The notes under the pieces are model-generated. The model searched no databases. It worked only from the letters and a program-made list of their open reading frames with translations, and was not told the DNA's origin. A stretch of 64,000 bases of DNA from Herbaspirillum sp. alder98 (lineage in GTDB: Bacteria; Pseudomonadota; Gammaproteobacteria; Burkholderiales; Burkholderiaceae_D), in the NCBI RefSeq assembly GCF_020179755.1, contig NZ_JAIUCY010000014.1:52479-116478 (forward strand). The letters are read 5' to 3'. Positions within the stretch are counted from its first letter, which is position 1. Every line of letters starts with the position of its first letter. Shown here in pieces: positions 16,699 to 24,533 of the stretch. The translations under genes were made by a program, and so were the position numbers.

Positions 16699-17346
16699 CC
16701 CGAGGTGGTCGGCACTCTTCGCCTTCTTGCCGCTGTACATGTCGATATCGGCCCGATCCAGCAACTCGCTTAGCGATTGACCGTCGTCCGGGTACCGGGC
16801 ATGTCCGATACTGGCGTCCAGTTGCATCAACTTGCCCGCCACCATGAATGGGGCGCTGAAACATCCGGCGGCCTTGTCGCGCACAGAGCATGCGTTTGAT
16901 GCGGTGCCCGTTTCGGCGATCACGATGAACTCATCGCCGCCGAGCCTGGCGATGGTGTCCTGATGCCGCATGGTTGCCGACAGGCGCTGCGCCACCTGGG
17001 TCAGCAGGAAGTCGCCTGCAGCATGACCGAACTGGTCATTGATCGCCTTGAAACAATCGAGGTCGAGAAAGAGCACGACGAACTGTCCGCCCGCCCTGCG
17101 GGACTTGGCAATGACCTGATGCATGCGGTCCTCCAGCAGCACCCTGTTCGGCAGTCCGGTCAGATGGTCGTACAAGGCGATCTTCTTGAGTTCTTCGTTA
17201 TCGAGCAGCGATGTCTCAAGGCGCGCCTGCAAGGTGTCGCGTTGATCGCTCACGTATTTCAACTTCACGCATGCCAGCGCCAGAGCCGACGACGTGAGCG
17301 CAAGACTCAACAGCCCCACGGTCCAAAAATCATCCATCCCAAACAT
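16675..17346 (-). CDS. GGDEF-domain protein (probable diguanylate cyclase) with one N-terminal membrane helix
   Basis: 223 residues. WTVGLLSLALTSSALALACV forms one membrane helix, then a short coiled linker, then a GGDEF domain from YDHLTGLPNRVLLEDRMHQV to the C-terminus. The active-site loop is RLGGDEFIVIAE, unaltered, so c-di-GMP synthesis is expected; I see no clear RxxD inhibitory site before it. The tail after DIDMYSGKKAK is normal. It overlaps the stop of the upstream response regulator by 17 bases, so the two form a unit: a phosphorelay output next to c-di-GMP production. Confidence 0.88.
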   Translation of the reverse strand: MFGMDDFWTVGLLSLALTSSALALACVKLKYVSDQRDTLQARLETSLLDNEELKKIALYDHLTGLPNRVLLEDRMHQVIAKSRRAGGQFVVLFLDLDCFKAINDQFGHAAGDFLLTQVAQRLSATMRHQDTIARLGGDEFIVIAETGTASNACSVRDKAAGCFSAPFMVAGKLMQLDASIGHARYPDDGQSLSELLDRADIDMYSGKKAKSADHLGLSTFENP

Positions 17347-18042
17347 AAAAGACCGCGCTTTCTTCAGAACCTATACAGATATAGCCTTTGCCGTAGACAT
17401 TCCTGATTTCAAGCCCGCCCTGTCGCGCTTGCCTGAGCTTCTTCCGGATACGATAAATAATGGTGTCGATGCGATGCGGGTCGAAGAGGTCGGTCGCCAT
17501 GTTGAGCGCCTGCAACAATCGCTCGCTGCTGACCGGAACGTTGGGACTCAGGAATAACGTTGTCAGTACCGCGCACTCCCGGTCGCTAAGAGAAATTCGC
17601 TCGCCACTGGGGCCACCCAGCATGCAGTTACGCCGATGCAGGCGCCAACTCTCGTCGGTGTTCACGACGGCGTCGGTCAGGATCGACAGCCTGCGCATGA
17701 AAGACCGTATCGTGGCGAGCAACACCGAATCCTTGATCGGCTTGTACAGAAAGTAGTCCGCGCCATCATGCAACACCCTGGCATGCGAGGCCTCATCGCG
17801 CATTCCCGCCAGCACCACTATCCCTAGCATCGGGAATCTCTGGCGCAGGTTGGCCACCAGAGCCATGCGTTCACGCAACAGCTGCCAGGCATCGATGATG
17901 ATGATCAACGGCTTTTTTTTTGAAGCTCACTATTCAATTGAGAGACCGAGCCGGCCACTCTCACATCGAATTCCATCGAATAGAGCGCCTTCCTGATCTC
18001 TGACGACCCACCTTCTGGATGCTCCATCAATAAGACAGCCAC
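17330..18042 (-). pseudogene. OmpR-type response regulator interrupted by a one-base frameshift in an A9 run
   Basis: The uninterrupted part (17330 to about 17908) encodes the second half of a receiver (IIIIDAWQLL with the phospho-acceptor Asp, LYKPIKDS with the Lys) and a winged-helix domain (RIDTIIYRIRKKLRQARQGG). The missing first half is upstream in another frame: from GTG 18042 or ATG 18027 it reads MEHPEGGSSEIRKALYSMEF and onward, then stops after nine A (17913-17921, T on the plus strand). Ten A would join both parts into a receiver of normal length that aligns with the intact paralog at 36699-37409. It could be a true pseudogene, a sequencing error, or restored by transcriptional slippage on the A run. 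Confidence 0.75.
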
Positions 18043-18343
18043 GCCGATCTGCTTCCCCAAAATTAGCCACGCCGCCCCACCTGCCAGGCTGACGGCTGAG
18101 CTTTAACTATTGATTACGTTATACCGTCTTTTGAATCTGAATATATTCACAAAAAATCTCGCTTCTGTTTCGAAAGAGAAATTTCACGCCATTACTTTTA
18201 ACTAATAAAATCGTTTTCATGGGAGCGAGGTAAACGCGGGATAACGCATGCAGCCAGGCCGAGCAGTGCTCGGCCTGGCGCAATATAAAATTAACAGAAT
18301 TGGAATTAAGTCAGGCCATCTTCAGGCGGCATGCCAGCTAGTT
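18043..18343. other. Gene-free stretch with a perfect 13-bp inverted repeat downstream of the chemoreceptor gene
   Basis: 301 bp with no gene I can support. At 18253-18279 GCCAGGCCGAGCA and its exact reverse complement are separated by one base. It lies about 65 bp beyond the chemoreceptor stop but has no T run, so it is not a standard terminator. The part between 18110 and 18210 is AT-rich and could hold the promoter of the broken response regulator gene. Confidence 0.6.
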
Positions 18344-19942
18344 TCAGATGCTCGCGGAGAAGCCGATGGCGGGCACCCCGGTGGCGCCAGGCAGCCTCGT
18401 CAATTTGAATACCGACACCAGGCCGGCCAGGGAACTGGCCTGATCCTTCAGCGCTTCCGCTGCGGCACTGGCCTGCTCGACCAGCGCTGAATTCTGTTGC
18501 GTGGTTTCGTCCATGTGGCCGACGGCCAGGTTGACCTGGGCAATACCGTCGCTCTGCTCGCGGCTTGCCTCCGATATTCCCGCCACGATGGCAGTGACAT
18601 CGCGCACGCTATCGACGATCCGGGTCATGGCTGCCCCGGCTTCCCTGACGAGCGCACTGCCGCTATCTATCTTGTCGACGGAGTCACCAATGAGAGTCTT
18701 GATTTCCTTGGCGGCTGCGGCACTGCGTTGCGCCAGGCTTCGCACTTCCGAGGCAACCACGGCGAAGCCACGGCCTTGCTCACCGGCACGCGCGGCTTCC
18801 ACCGCTGCATTCAATGCCAGGATATTGGTCTGGAAGGCGATGCCGTCGATGACGCTGATGATGTCGACGATCTTGCGCGACGAATCGTTGATCGCCCCCA
18901 TCGTCTGCACCACTCGCTCCACTACCCCTCCACCCTCCAGGGCGATATCCGACGCCGACACCGCCATGCGATTGGCATGCTGTGCGTTGTCGGCGTTCTG
19001 CCTGACGGTAGAGGTCAATTGTTCCATGGCCGAGGCGGTTTCCTCGAGTGAACCGGCCTGCTGTTCGGTGCGAGCCGAAAGGTCCAGGTTGCCGGTTGCG
19101 ATCTCGGCTGCCGCCTGCTCGATCGACACGGTGCCTTGCCGCACCTGGCTGACAATCGACGACAGGCTGTCGCGCATCGACTTGATGGCATATAAAAGGC
19201 TGCCCTGGTCGCCCTTGCGGATCTGCACCTCCGTGGACAGGTCGCCGTGCGCGATGGCCCGCGCAATATCGGCCGCATAGGTCGGCTCACCGCCCAATTG
19301 CCGCAACAGAGCGCGTGTGATCGTGAAGGCGATGGCCATGGCAATGACAATCGCCAGGACCGCCAATTGCGCGATACGACTTTTCGCCGCGCTTGAAACG
19401 TCGGAGGTCCGTTCATGGGCCATCTCGTTCTCGCGATCGACATTGGCGATGACCTGGTTCATGTCGATCACGATCTGACGGCGCAATGGACTGCATTCCG
19501 TGACCAGGAAATTGCGATACTCGGTCATGCGACCGGCCTCGCGATATTGCCTGGGCTTGTCCAGTTCGGCTGCCATCCTGAGCAAGCCGGTCCGCACCTT
19601 GTCGAAGTCGGCATTACCTGCGAACACCGGCGTCAGCTGCTTCAGGCTGGCGAGGTAGATCGCACGCTGCTGGTCCAGTATCTTCAACTCGGCTTGCGCA
19701 TCCTGCTCGCTCTCGAACACGTAGGCGTTGCGTGCCGCCAATCCGGTCTGCGCCAATGCCTCTCTTGCGTCGTACAAGGGGTCCAGCTTCTGGGACTGGA
19801 CGGCGTCGGACGTATCGATCGATGTCGTCAACGCCGCCAGGCTGGTGAGTGACACTGCCACCAGCAACGTCATCATGATCAACACGGCGGCAAAGCCCAG
19901 GCCCAGTTTGGTGCCGATCTTCATATGTGCGAACAACTTCAT
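18344..19942 (-). CDS. Methyl-accepting chemotaxis protein (four-helix-bundle sensor)
   Basis: 532 residues. The first membrane helix is [20 protein letters not shown], the periplasmic helical sensor (4HB_MCP type) spans about 35-190, the second helix is [20 protein letters not shown], then HAMP ([20 protein letters not shown]) and the signalling domain with the conserved hairpin tip [20 protein letters not shown]. No C-terminal NWETF tether is present. The start at 19942 has GGAGA upstream. It detects a small molecule in the periplasm and controls CheA; the ligand is unknown. Tandem hairpins lie in its 5' region. Confidence 0.93.
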   Translation of the reverse strand: MKLFAHMKIGTKLGLGFAAVLIMMTLLVAVSLTSLAALTTSIDTSDAVQSQKLDPLYDAREALAQTGLAARNAYVFESEQDAQAELKILDQQRAIYLASLKQLTPVFAGNADFDKVRTGLLRMAAELDKPRQYREAGRMTEYRNFLVTECSPLRRQIVIDMNQVIANVDRENEMAHERTSDVSSAAKSRIAQLAVLAIVIAMAIAFTITRALLRQLGGEPTYAADIARAIAHGDLSTEVQIRKGDQGSLLYAIKSMRDSLSSIVSQVRQGTVSIEQAAAEIATGNLDLSARTEQQAGSLEETASAMEQLTSTVRQNADNAQHANRMAVSASDIALEGGGVVERVVQTMGAINDSSRKIVDIISVIDGIAFQTNILALNAAVEAARAGEQGRGFAVVASEVRSLAQRSAAAAKEIKTLIGDSVDKIDSGSALVREAGAAMTRIVDSVRDVTAIVAGISEASREQSDGIAQVNLAVGHMDETTQQNSALVEQASAAAEALKDQASSLAGLVSVFKLTRLPGATGVPAIGFSASI

Positions 19943-20059
19943 GGGGGTCTCCGAGAGATTGAGCACGCACCGCCGTGATGACGGGGTGCGCAAGGGGGCT
20001 TGAAATCATGGCTTTGCCCGCTGCGTAGCCAACGCGCCGGGCGACGCTTCCACGTGGAC

Positions 20060-20116
20060 AAAAAAAAGCCCTGATCCAAATGCGATCAGAGCCAAAAATC
20101 CCTCCCGTAGCGGGAG
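20060..20116 (-). terminator. Tandem hairpins with T8 tail upstream of the chemoreceptor gene (attenuator or sRNA terminator)
   Basis: Reading the minus strand: CTCCCG-CTA-CGGGAG (20102-20116), then GCTCTGATC pairing with GATCAGGGC (20068-20092) followed by eight T (20060-20067). The second hairpin is a good intrinsic terminator. No coding gene on the minus strand ends here; the chemoreceptor ATG is 118 bases further on. It is either a leader attenuator for that gene or the end of a small RNA. Confidence 0.65.
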
Positions 20117-20439
20117 AGATGGGGGTGCGATGCTGGTGATGTCTTGTTTTTCTCAACAGCAAAAAACTGATCGGCATCAGGTTTGGCCAAAACATTCCGA
20201 CTCGGCCCTGCGCCAAGTCCCGTTGCGCACTACAATCTTGCCTTTGGCAAAGCTTCGACGTGGCGCATGCAGCACATCCGTGTTCCAACACCTGTCTCAC
20301 TGCGAACCCACAGAAGATTTCCCTCTGGAAAAATATTCACTGATTTCCCACCACAGCCGTCTTGCTTTGCCCGTTACCCAGCTCGTCTTTAGATATTGCG
20401 TATTTTGCACATATTCACATTAATCTAAAAGCAGGCACT

Positions 20440-20499
20440 CACATATTTTGTATTTTGTTGTAATTTAGCTTTTTAAATATGGCAAATTTAAAATATGTG
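20440..20499. promoter_or_regulatory. AT-rich promoter region with inverted repeat before the HTH-GAF gene
   Basis: CACATATTTT at 20440-20449 is repeated inverted as AAAATATGTG at 20490-20499, 47 bp before the ATG. A further CACATATTCACAT lies at 20408-20420. The region 20380-20545 is much more AT-rich than the genome around it, so it is a plausible promoter with a dimeric regulator site. Confidence 0.45.
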
Positions 20500-20545
20500 A
20501 AAGATGCTCACGTCGGCAAGCTATAATTTTTAAAGGATTGGTTAT

Positions 20546-21313
20546 ATGGGACGTGCAGCACCTTCTGATCACGACGACGCGCCGGACAGCGATCCCGCGA
20601 TGACCTCGCGGGAAGCGGCCAAATTGTTGGGTGTGTCGATCACGACCGCACAGATGTGGATGGAGAGCGGCATGCTCGCCTCGTGGAAAACGCCAGGCGG
20701 ACATCGCCGCACCCGCCATAGCTCGGTGATGTCGCTGCTTGGACATCAAGAGGTAGTGAGGGACGAGCCAGGCGCCATCACCACGACTGAAATCGTCTCG
20801 CTGGCCGACAGCGCCTATCCGGTCATTCATAACGAATCAGAACGTGCCGACTTTGTCGAGAACACGATGGAAGACGCGACATCTGAAACTGCATTTCACC
20901 GGGTGACCTGGCTGGCGAACGAATTGCTCGACACGCCGATTGCGCTGATCACTTTTTTGACTTCGGAGCGGCAGATCTTCAGATCGGCCCATGGCTTGAA
21001 CATCACCGGCACGCCGCGATCATGGGCGTTCTGCAACTACACCATCGCCCAGAGCGAGGTCTTCTGCGTCGTCGACGCCACCAAGGACGCGCGGTTCAAG
21101 AACAACCCGCTGGTGATCTCGGCGCCCTTCGCCCGGTTTTATGCAGGCATTCGCCTCATGTACCAGGGCATGGCGTTCGGCTCACTATGCGTCATCGATA
21201 CCGAGCCCCGGATTCTGCGCTCGCACGAGCGCCAGGCCCTGGAAGAACTTGCTGCGCTGGCTACCGACATCCTGCGCTTGCAAATACTGGAATCGAAGTC
21301 GCAACGCATGTAA
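20546..21313 (+). CDS. Excisionase/MerR-type HTH fused to a GAF domain
   Basis: 255 residues. Residues 19-65 (MTSREAAKLLGVSITTAQMW, then ESGMLASWKTPGGHRRTRHS) are a helix-turn-helix of the excisionase/MerR-like class, including the wing GGHRR. Residues about 100-250 form a GAF domain of the type found in cyanobacteriochrome-like and signalling proteins (LDTPIALITFLTSERQIFRS, then GSLCVIDTEPRILRSHERQA). The cysteine in SWAFCNYTIAQSE is at the position often seen in stand-alone GAF proteins. It would bind DNA directly and sense an unknown ligand. Ribosome-binding AAAGGA lies upstream. Confidence 0.85.
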   Translation: MGRAAPSDHDDAPDSDPAMTSREAAKLLGVSITTAQMWMESGMLASWKTPGGHRRTRHSSVMSLLGHQEVVRDEPGAITTTEIVSLADSAYPVIHNESERADFVENTMEDATSETAFHRVTWLANELLDTPIALITFLTSERQIFRSAHGLNITGTPRSWAFCNYTIAQSEVFCVVDATKDARFKNNPLVISAPFARFYAGIRLMYQGMAFGSLCVIDTEPRILRSHERQALEELAALATDILRLQILESKSQRM

Positions 21314-21321
21314 TTGCACGC

Positions 21322-22236
21322 ATGCCGGCCATCCCTTCCAGCACCCACATCCTCACGCGCAATGCGCACGAAGAATTCACCACGCGGCCGCTGACAACGG
21401 CTGATATCACGGCCTGCCATCAACTGTCGCAGCAACTGCAATGGCCGCACCGGCTGCAGGACTGGCAATTCCTTCAAAGCGTGGGCCACGGCCTGGTCGT
21501 TGAAATGCACCGGGACGATGCGGCGCCGGCGGTGGTCGGCACTGCCCTGCACTTCAACCTGGGCCAGCAACACGCCAGCTTTGGCATGGTCATCGTGCAG
21601 CCAGCGATGCAGGGGCATGGCCTCGGTCGCCGCCTGATGCAGGCATTGCTTGAGCGCACCCGTGGCCGGGTGCGGCTGCTCAATGCGACCGAAGCGGGAC
21701 AGCCGCTATACGAAAAACTGGGCTTCGTCGCCACCGGCACGACGCACCAGCACCAGGGCGCGCACTTGCCCCCGGTATCGGCGCCGTTGCCCGATGGCGC
21801 GCGCTTGCGCCCATTTGTCCCGACCGACATTGCTCGCATCAAGGCGCTCGATGCGATCGCCAGCGGCATGGACCGTGGTCACATCCTGGAAGCGCTGGGG
21901 GGATTGGCCGACGGGATCGTCATCGAACGAGCGGGCGAGATGACCGGCTTTGCGCTGATCCGTCCGTTTGGCCACGGCCACCTGGTCGGCCCGGTGGTGG
22001 CGCCCGATATCGCACATGCCAAGGCACTGATCACGCATTGGGTCACGGCCCGTGCCGGCGACTTCATTCGCATCGACGTCTTCGCCACGGCGGGCCTCAG
22101 TGCATGGCTGATCGAGATCGGACTGGCGCATGTCGACAGCATCGTTCCCATGCGCCTGGGCCAGGCCCCTGCGCCATCCGTGCCCGATGCCGCAGAGATG
22201 CAGCTGTTCTCGGTCATTGCACAAGCGGTGGGCTGA
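21322..22236 (+). CDS. GNAT-family N-acetyltransferase with two GNAT folds
   Basis: 304 residues. The first GNAT domain (about 15-145) shows the acetyl-CoA loop VIVQPAMQGHGLGRRLMQAL (Q-x-x-G-x-G/A) and YEKLGFVATG. The second half (about 155-290) has a weaker GNAT-like fold, RLRPFVPTDIARIKALDAIA, then GHLVGPVVAPDIAHAKALIT. The start at 21322 is 8 bp after the HTH-GAF stop, so co-transcription is likely. A longer frame reaching 21022 is antisense-like overlap with the preceding gene and not credible. Acceptor substrate unknown. Confidence 0.82.
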   Translation: MPAIPSSTHILTRNAHEEFTTRPLTTADITACHQLSQQLQWPHRLQDWQFLQSVGHGLVVEMHRDDAAPAVVGTALHFNLGQQHASFGMVIVQPAMQGHGLGRRLMQALLERTRGRVRLLNATEAGQPLYEKLGFVATGTTHQHQGAHLPPVSAPLPDGARLRPFVPTDIARIKALDAIASGMDRGHILEALGGLADGIVIERAGEMTGFALIRPFGHGHLVGPVVAPDIAHAKALITHWVTARAGDFIRIDVFATAGLSAWLIEIGLAHVDSIVPMRLGQAPAPSVPDAAEMQLFSVIAQAVG

Positions 22237-22304
22237 AAAGCGCTCGACTCCGTTGTCTCGCTACCACGTACTCGCAAATATTCTGAAGCCCCCCTTACAA
22301 AAGT

Positions 22305-22323
22305 TAACAATTATCATTTATAT
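22305..22323. promoter_or_regulatory. Probable Fur box upstream of the TonB receptor
   Basis: The minus-strand reading TAAATGATAATTGTTAACT at 22305-22323 matches one full half of the Fur consensus (TGATAAT) and part of the second. It is about 35 bp before the receptor ATG. Iron-repressed expression would be expected. Confidence 0.6.
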
Positions 22324-22355
22324 TTCGGCCTCTTTCTATTTTTAAGCCGAAATCC

Positions 22356-24467
22356 ATGCATTTGCGACCGCGCCGTCCCTTCCCGACTCGTCTTCTGGCA
22401 GTGAGTCTGTTGTCTACCCACGCGATGGCCTGGGCTCAAACCACCAGCGCTCCCGCCGAATCGGCACTGCCCGAGATCAGCGTGGTCTCCGACAACAAGG
22501 CCCGCTCGTATACCGCCACCAGCAGCAGCGGCGCTACCCGCACCGATACCCCGCTGCGGGAAGTGCCGCAATCGGTGCGCATCATCACCGCACAGCAGAT
22601 CGATGACCTGGGCGCCGTGCGCCTGGCCGATACCGTCGATTTTGTCAGCGGCATCAGCCGTCTCAACGATTTCGGCGGCACCTGGGACAACTTCGGCATC
22701 CGTGGCTTCAGCAGCACCGACATGGGTTTCCTGGTCAACGGCTTCCCCGGTTCGCGCGGCTACAACCCACGTCGCGACACCGCCACTGTCGAGCGCTTCG
22801 AGTTCCTGAAGGGCCCGGCCTCGGCCATCTACGGCAGCAGTGAACCGGGCGGCACCATCAACATCGTGACCAAGAAGCCGCAATTCACGCCGCGCAACGT
22901 GGCCGAAGTCAGCGCCGGCAGCGCCGGACTCAAGCGCGCCACCCTCGACAGCACCGGGCCGCTGACCCAGAGCCTGGCCTATCGCCTGAACCTGATGACC
23001 GAAGAAGGCGATTCGCGCTCGAACCTGCTCAGCAACCGCCGCTCGCTGATCGCCCCGGCCTTCGCCTGGGTGATCGACAAGAACACCATGCTGAACTACG
23101 AGGGCGAGTTCCTGCGGGCCAGCACGCCGCTGGACCGGGGCCTGATCAACGTGCGCGGCGTGCTCGGCACGTTGCCGCGCGACCGTGTGCTCAACGAGCC
23201 CTCCGACGGCAACATGAACATGACCAGCAATACGCACCAGCTGACGCTGGACCGCACCCTGTCTGATAACTGGCGCGCCCGCATCGGCGCCAGCTACAAG
23301 GAAAGCAGTTTCGACGGCTATTACACCGAGGCAGCGTTGTCCAACCCGCTGGACGCCAATAACCGGACCCTGCACCGCACCCGCACATGGCGCCAGTTGC
23401 CTTCGCGCGATGTGTCGCTGCAGGCTGAACTGGAAGGCAAGTTCCACACCGGCAGCATCGGTCACACGATGCTGTTCGGCACCGAGGCATCGCGACTGTG
23501 GATGAACACCGAGATCCTGCGCTCGGCCGACATGCCCATCGACATCTACAATCCGGTCTATGGCGCCACGCCGCTGACACCGACCAACCGCACCAGCAGC
23601 TCGGACGAATACCAGCGCGTCAAGGCCGTGTTCGTGCAGGACCAGATCAGCCTGTCGCCGGCCTGGCAATTGCTGGCGGGCCTGCGCTGGGACCAGTACA
23701 ACCAGAGCATCCAGAATCGCGTCGGTGGCGTCACCAATACCTCGCAGCAGCAAAGCGCCTTGTCGCCGCGCGCCGGCATTACCTACCTGCCCAACGCCTG
23801 GAGCTCGCTCTACCTGTCGGCCGGCAAGTCCTTCCGTGGCAACAGCGGCACCGATGTCAATGGGCGCGCCTTCGATCCGCAGCACTCGACCGCCTATGAA
23901 GCCGGCCTGAAACTGCAGACCGCCGACGAACGCCTGGGCGCCAACTTTGCGCTCTACGACATCACCAAGACCAATGTGCTGACCGCCAGCAATGTTGTCG
24001 GATTCCAGCAGGCGGCAGGCGAGGTCAAGAGCACCGGTTTCGAGGCCGATGTGTTTGGCCAGATCAATGTCAACTGGCGCATATCGGCCAATTTCTCGTG
24101 GGACGATGCACGCGTGAGCAAGGATCGTACGCTCGCCACGGGCACGCGCCTGGCCAACATCCCAGCCTATAGCGCTGGCCTGCTGACGATTCGTGAAGAT
24201 GCGCTGCCCAATGGCAGCCGCTATGGGATCGGTGGTGGCGTCAACTACGTGGGCAACCGTTCTGGCAATACCGCCGATACCTATTCGCTGCCGGCCTATA
24301 CCATCGTCAAGCTGCTCAGTTACTGGCAGGTGAGCAAGACGGTGCGCCTTTCGCTGGACGTGCACAACCTGTTCAATCGTAACTATTACACCGGTTCGTG
24401 GGCCAACCTGTACGTCATGCCCGGCACCGAGCGCAGCATCGTGGCGCGCTTGAAGCTGGATCTGTGA
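22356..24467 (+). CDS. TonB-dependent siderophore receptor
   Basis: 703-residue outer-membrane receptor. A signal peptide ends near AMAWAQ (residue 28), followed by the plug domain (LREVPQSVRIITAQQIDDLG, then GFLVNGFPGSRGY and ERFEFLKGPASAIYGSSEPG) and a 22-strand barrel to the C-terminus. The plug motifs are those of ferric-hydroxamate/catecholate-type receptors. There is no N-terminal signalling (STN) domain, unlike its convergent neighbour. A Fur box lies upstream and a strong terminator follows. Siderophore identity is not predictable. Confidence 0.93.
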   Translation: MHLRPRRPFPTRLLAVSLLSTHAMAWAQTTSAPAESALPEISVVSDNKARSYTATSSSGATRTDTPLREVPQSVRIITAQQIDDLGAVRLADTVDFVSGISRLNDFGGTWDNFGIRGFSSTDMGFLVNGFPGSRGYNPRRDTATVERFEFLKGPASAIYGSSEPGGTINIVTKKPQFTPRNVAEVSAGSAGLKRATLDSTGPLTQSLAYRLNLMTEEGDSRSNLLSNRRSLIAPAFAWVIDKNTMLNYEGEFLRASTPLDRGLINVRGVLGTLPRDRVLNEPSDGNMNMTSNTHQLTLDRTLSDNWRARIGASYKESSFDGYYTEAALSNPLDANNRTLHRTRTWRQLPSRDVSLQAELEGKFHTGSIGHTMLFGTEASRLWMNTEILRSADMPIDIYNPVYGATPLTPTNRTSSSDEYQRVKAVFVQDQISLSPAWQLLAGLRWDQYNQSIQNRVGGVTNTSQQQSALSPRAGITYLPNAWSSLYLSAGKSFRGNSGTDVNGRAFDPQHSTAYEAGLKLQTADERLGANFALYDITKTNVLTASNVVGFQQAAGEVKSTGFEADVFGQINVNWRISANFSWDDARVSKDRTLATGTRLANIPAYSAGLLTIREDALPNGSRYGIGGGVNYVGNRSGNTADTYSLPAYTIVKLLSYWQVSKTVRLSLDVHNLFNRNYYTGSWANLYVMPGTERSIVARLKLDL

Positions 24468-24490
24468 TCCCCGCTTGATGCGCCGTTCAA

Positions 24491-24523
24491 TGCCCCGCTG
24501 TCGTCTGACAGCGGGGCATTTTT
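24491..24523 (+). terminator. Rho-independent terminator after the TonB receptor
   Basis: TGCCCCGCTGTC pairs perfectly with GACAGCGGGGCA around a GTCT loop, followed by TTTTT. It separates the two convergent receptor genes. Confidence 0.9.
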
Positions 24524-24533
24524 CATGGTGGCG

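Noticed and set aside
22314..24365. A 683-codon frame opposite the TonB receptor
   Set aside because: The plus strand has clear signal peptide, plug and barrel; the opposite frame is composition noise.
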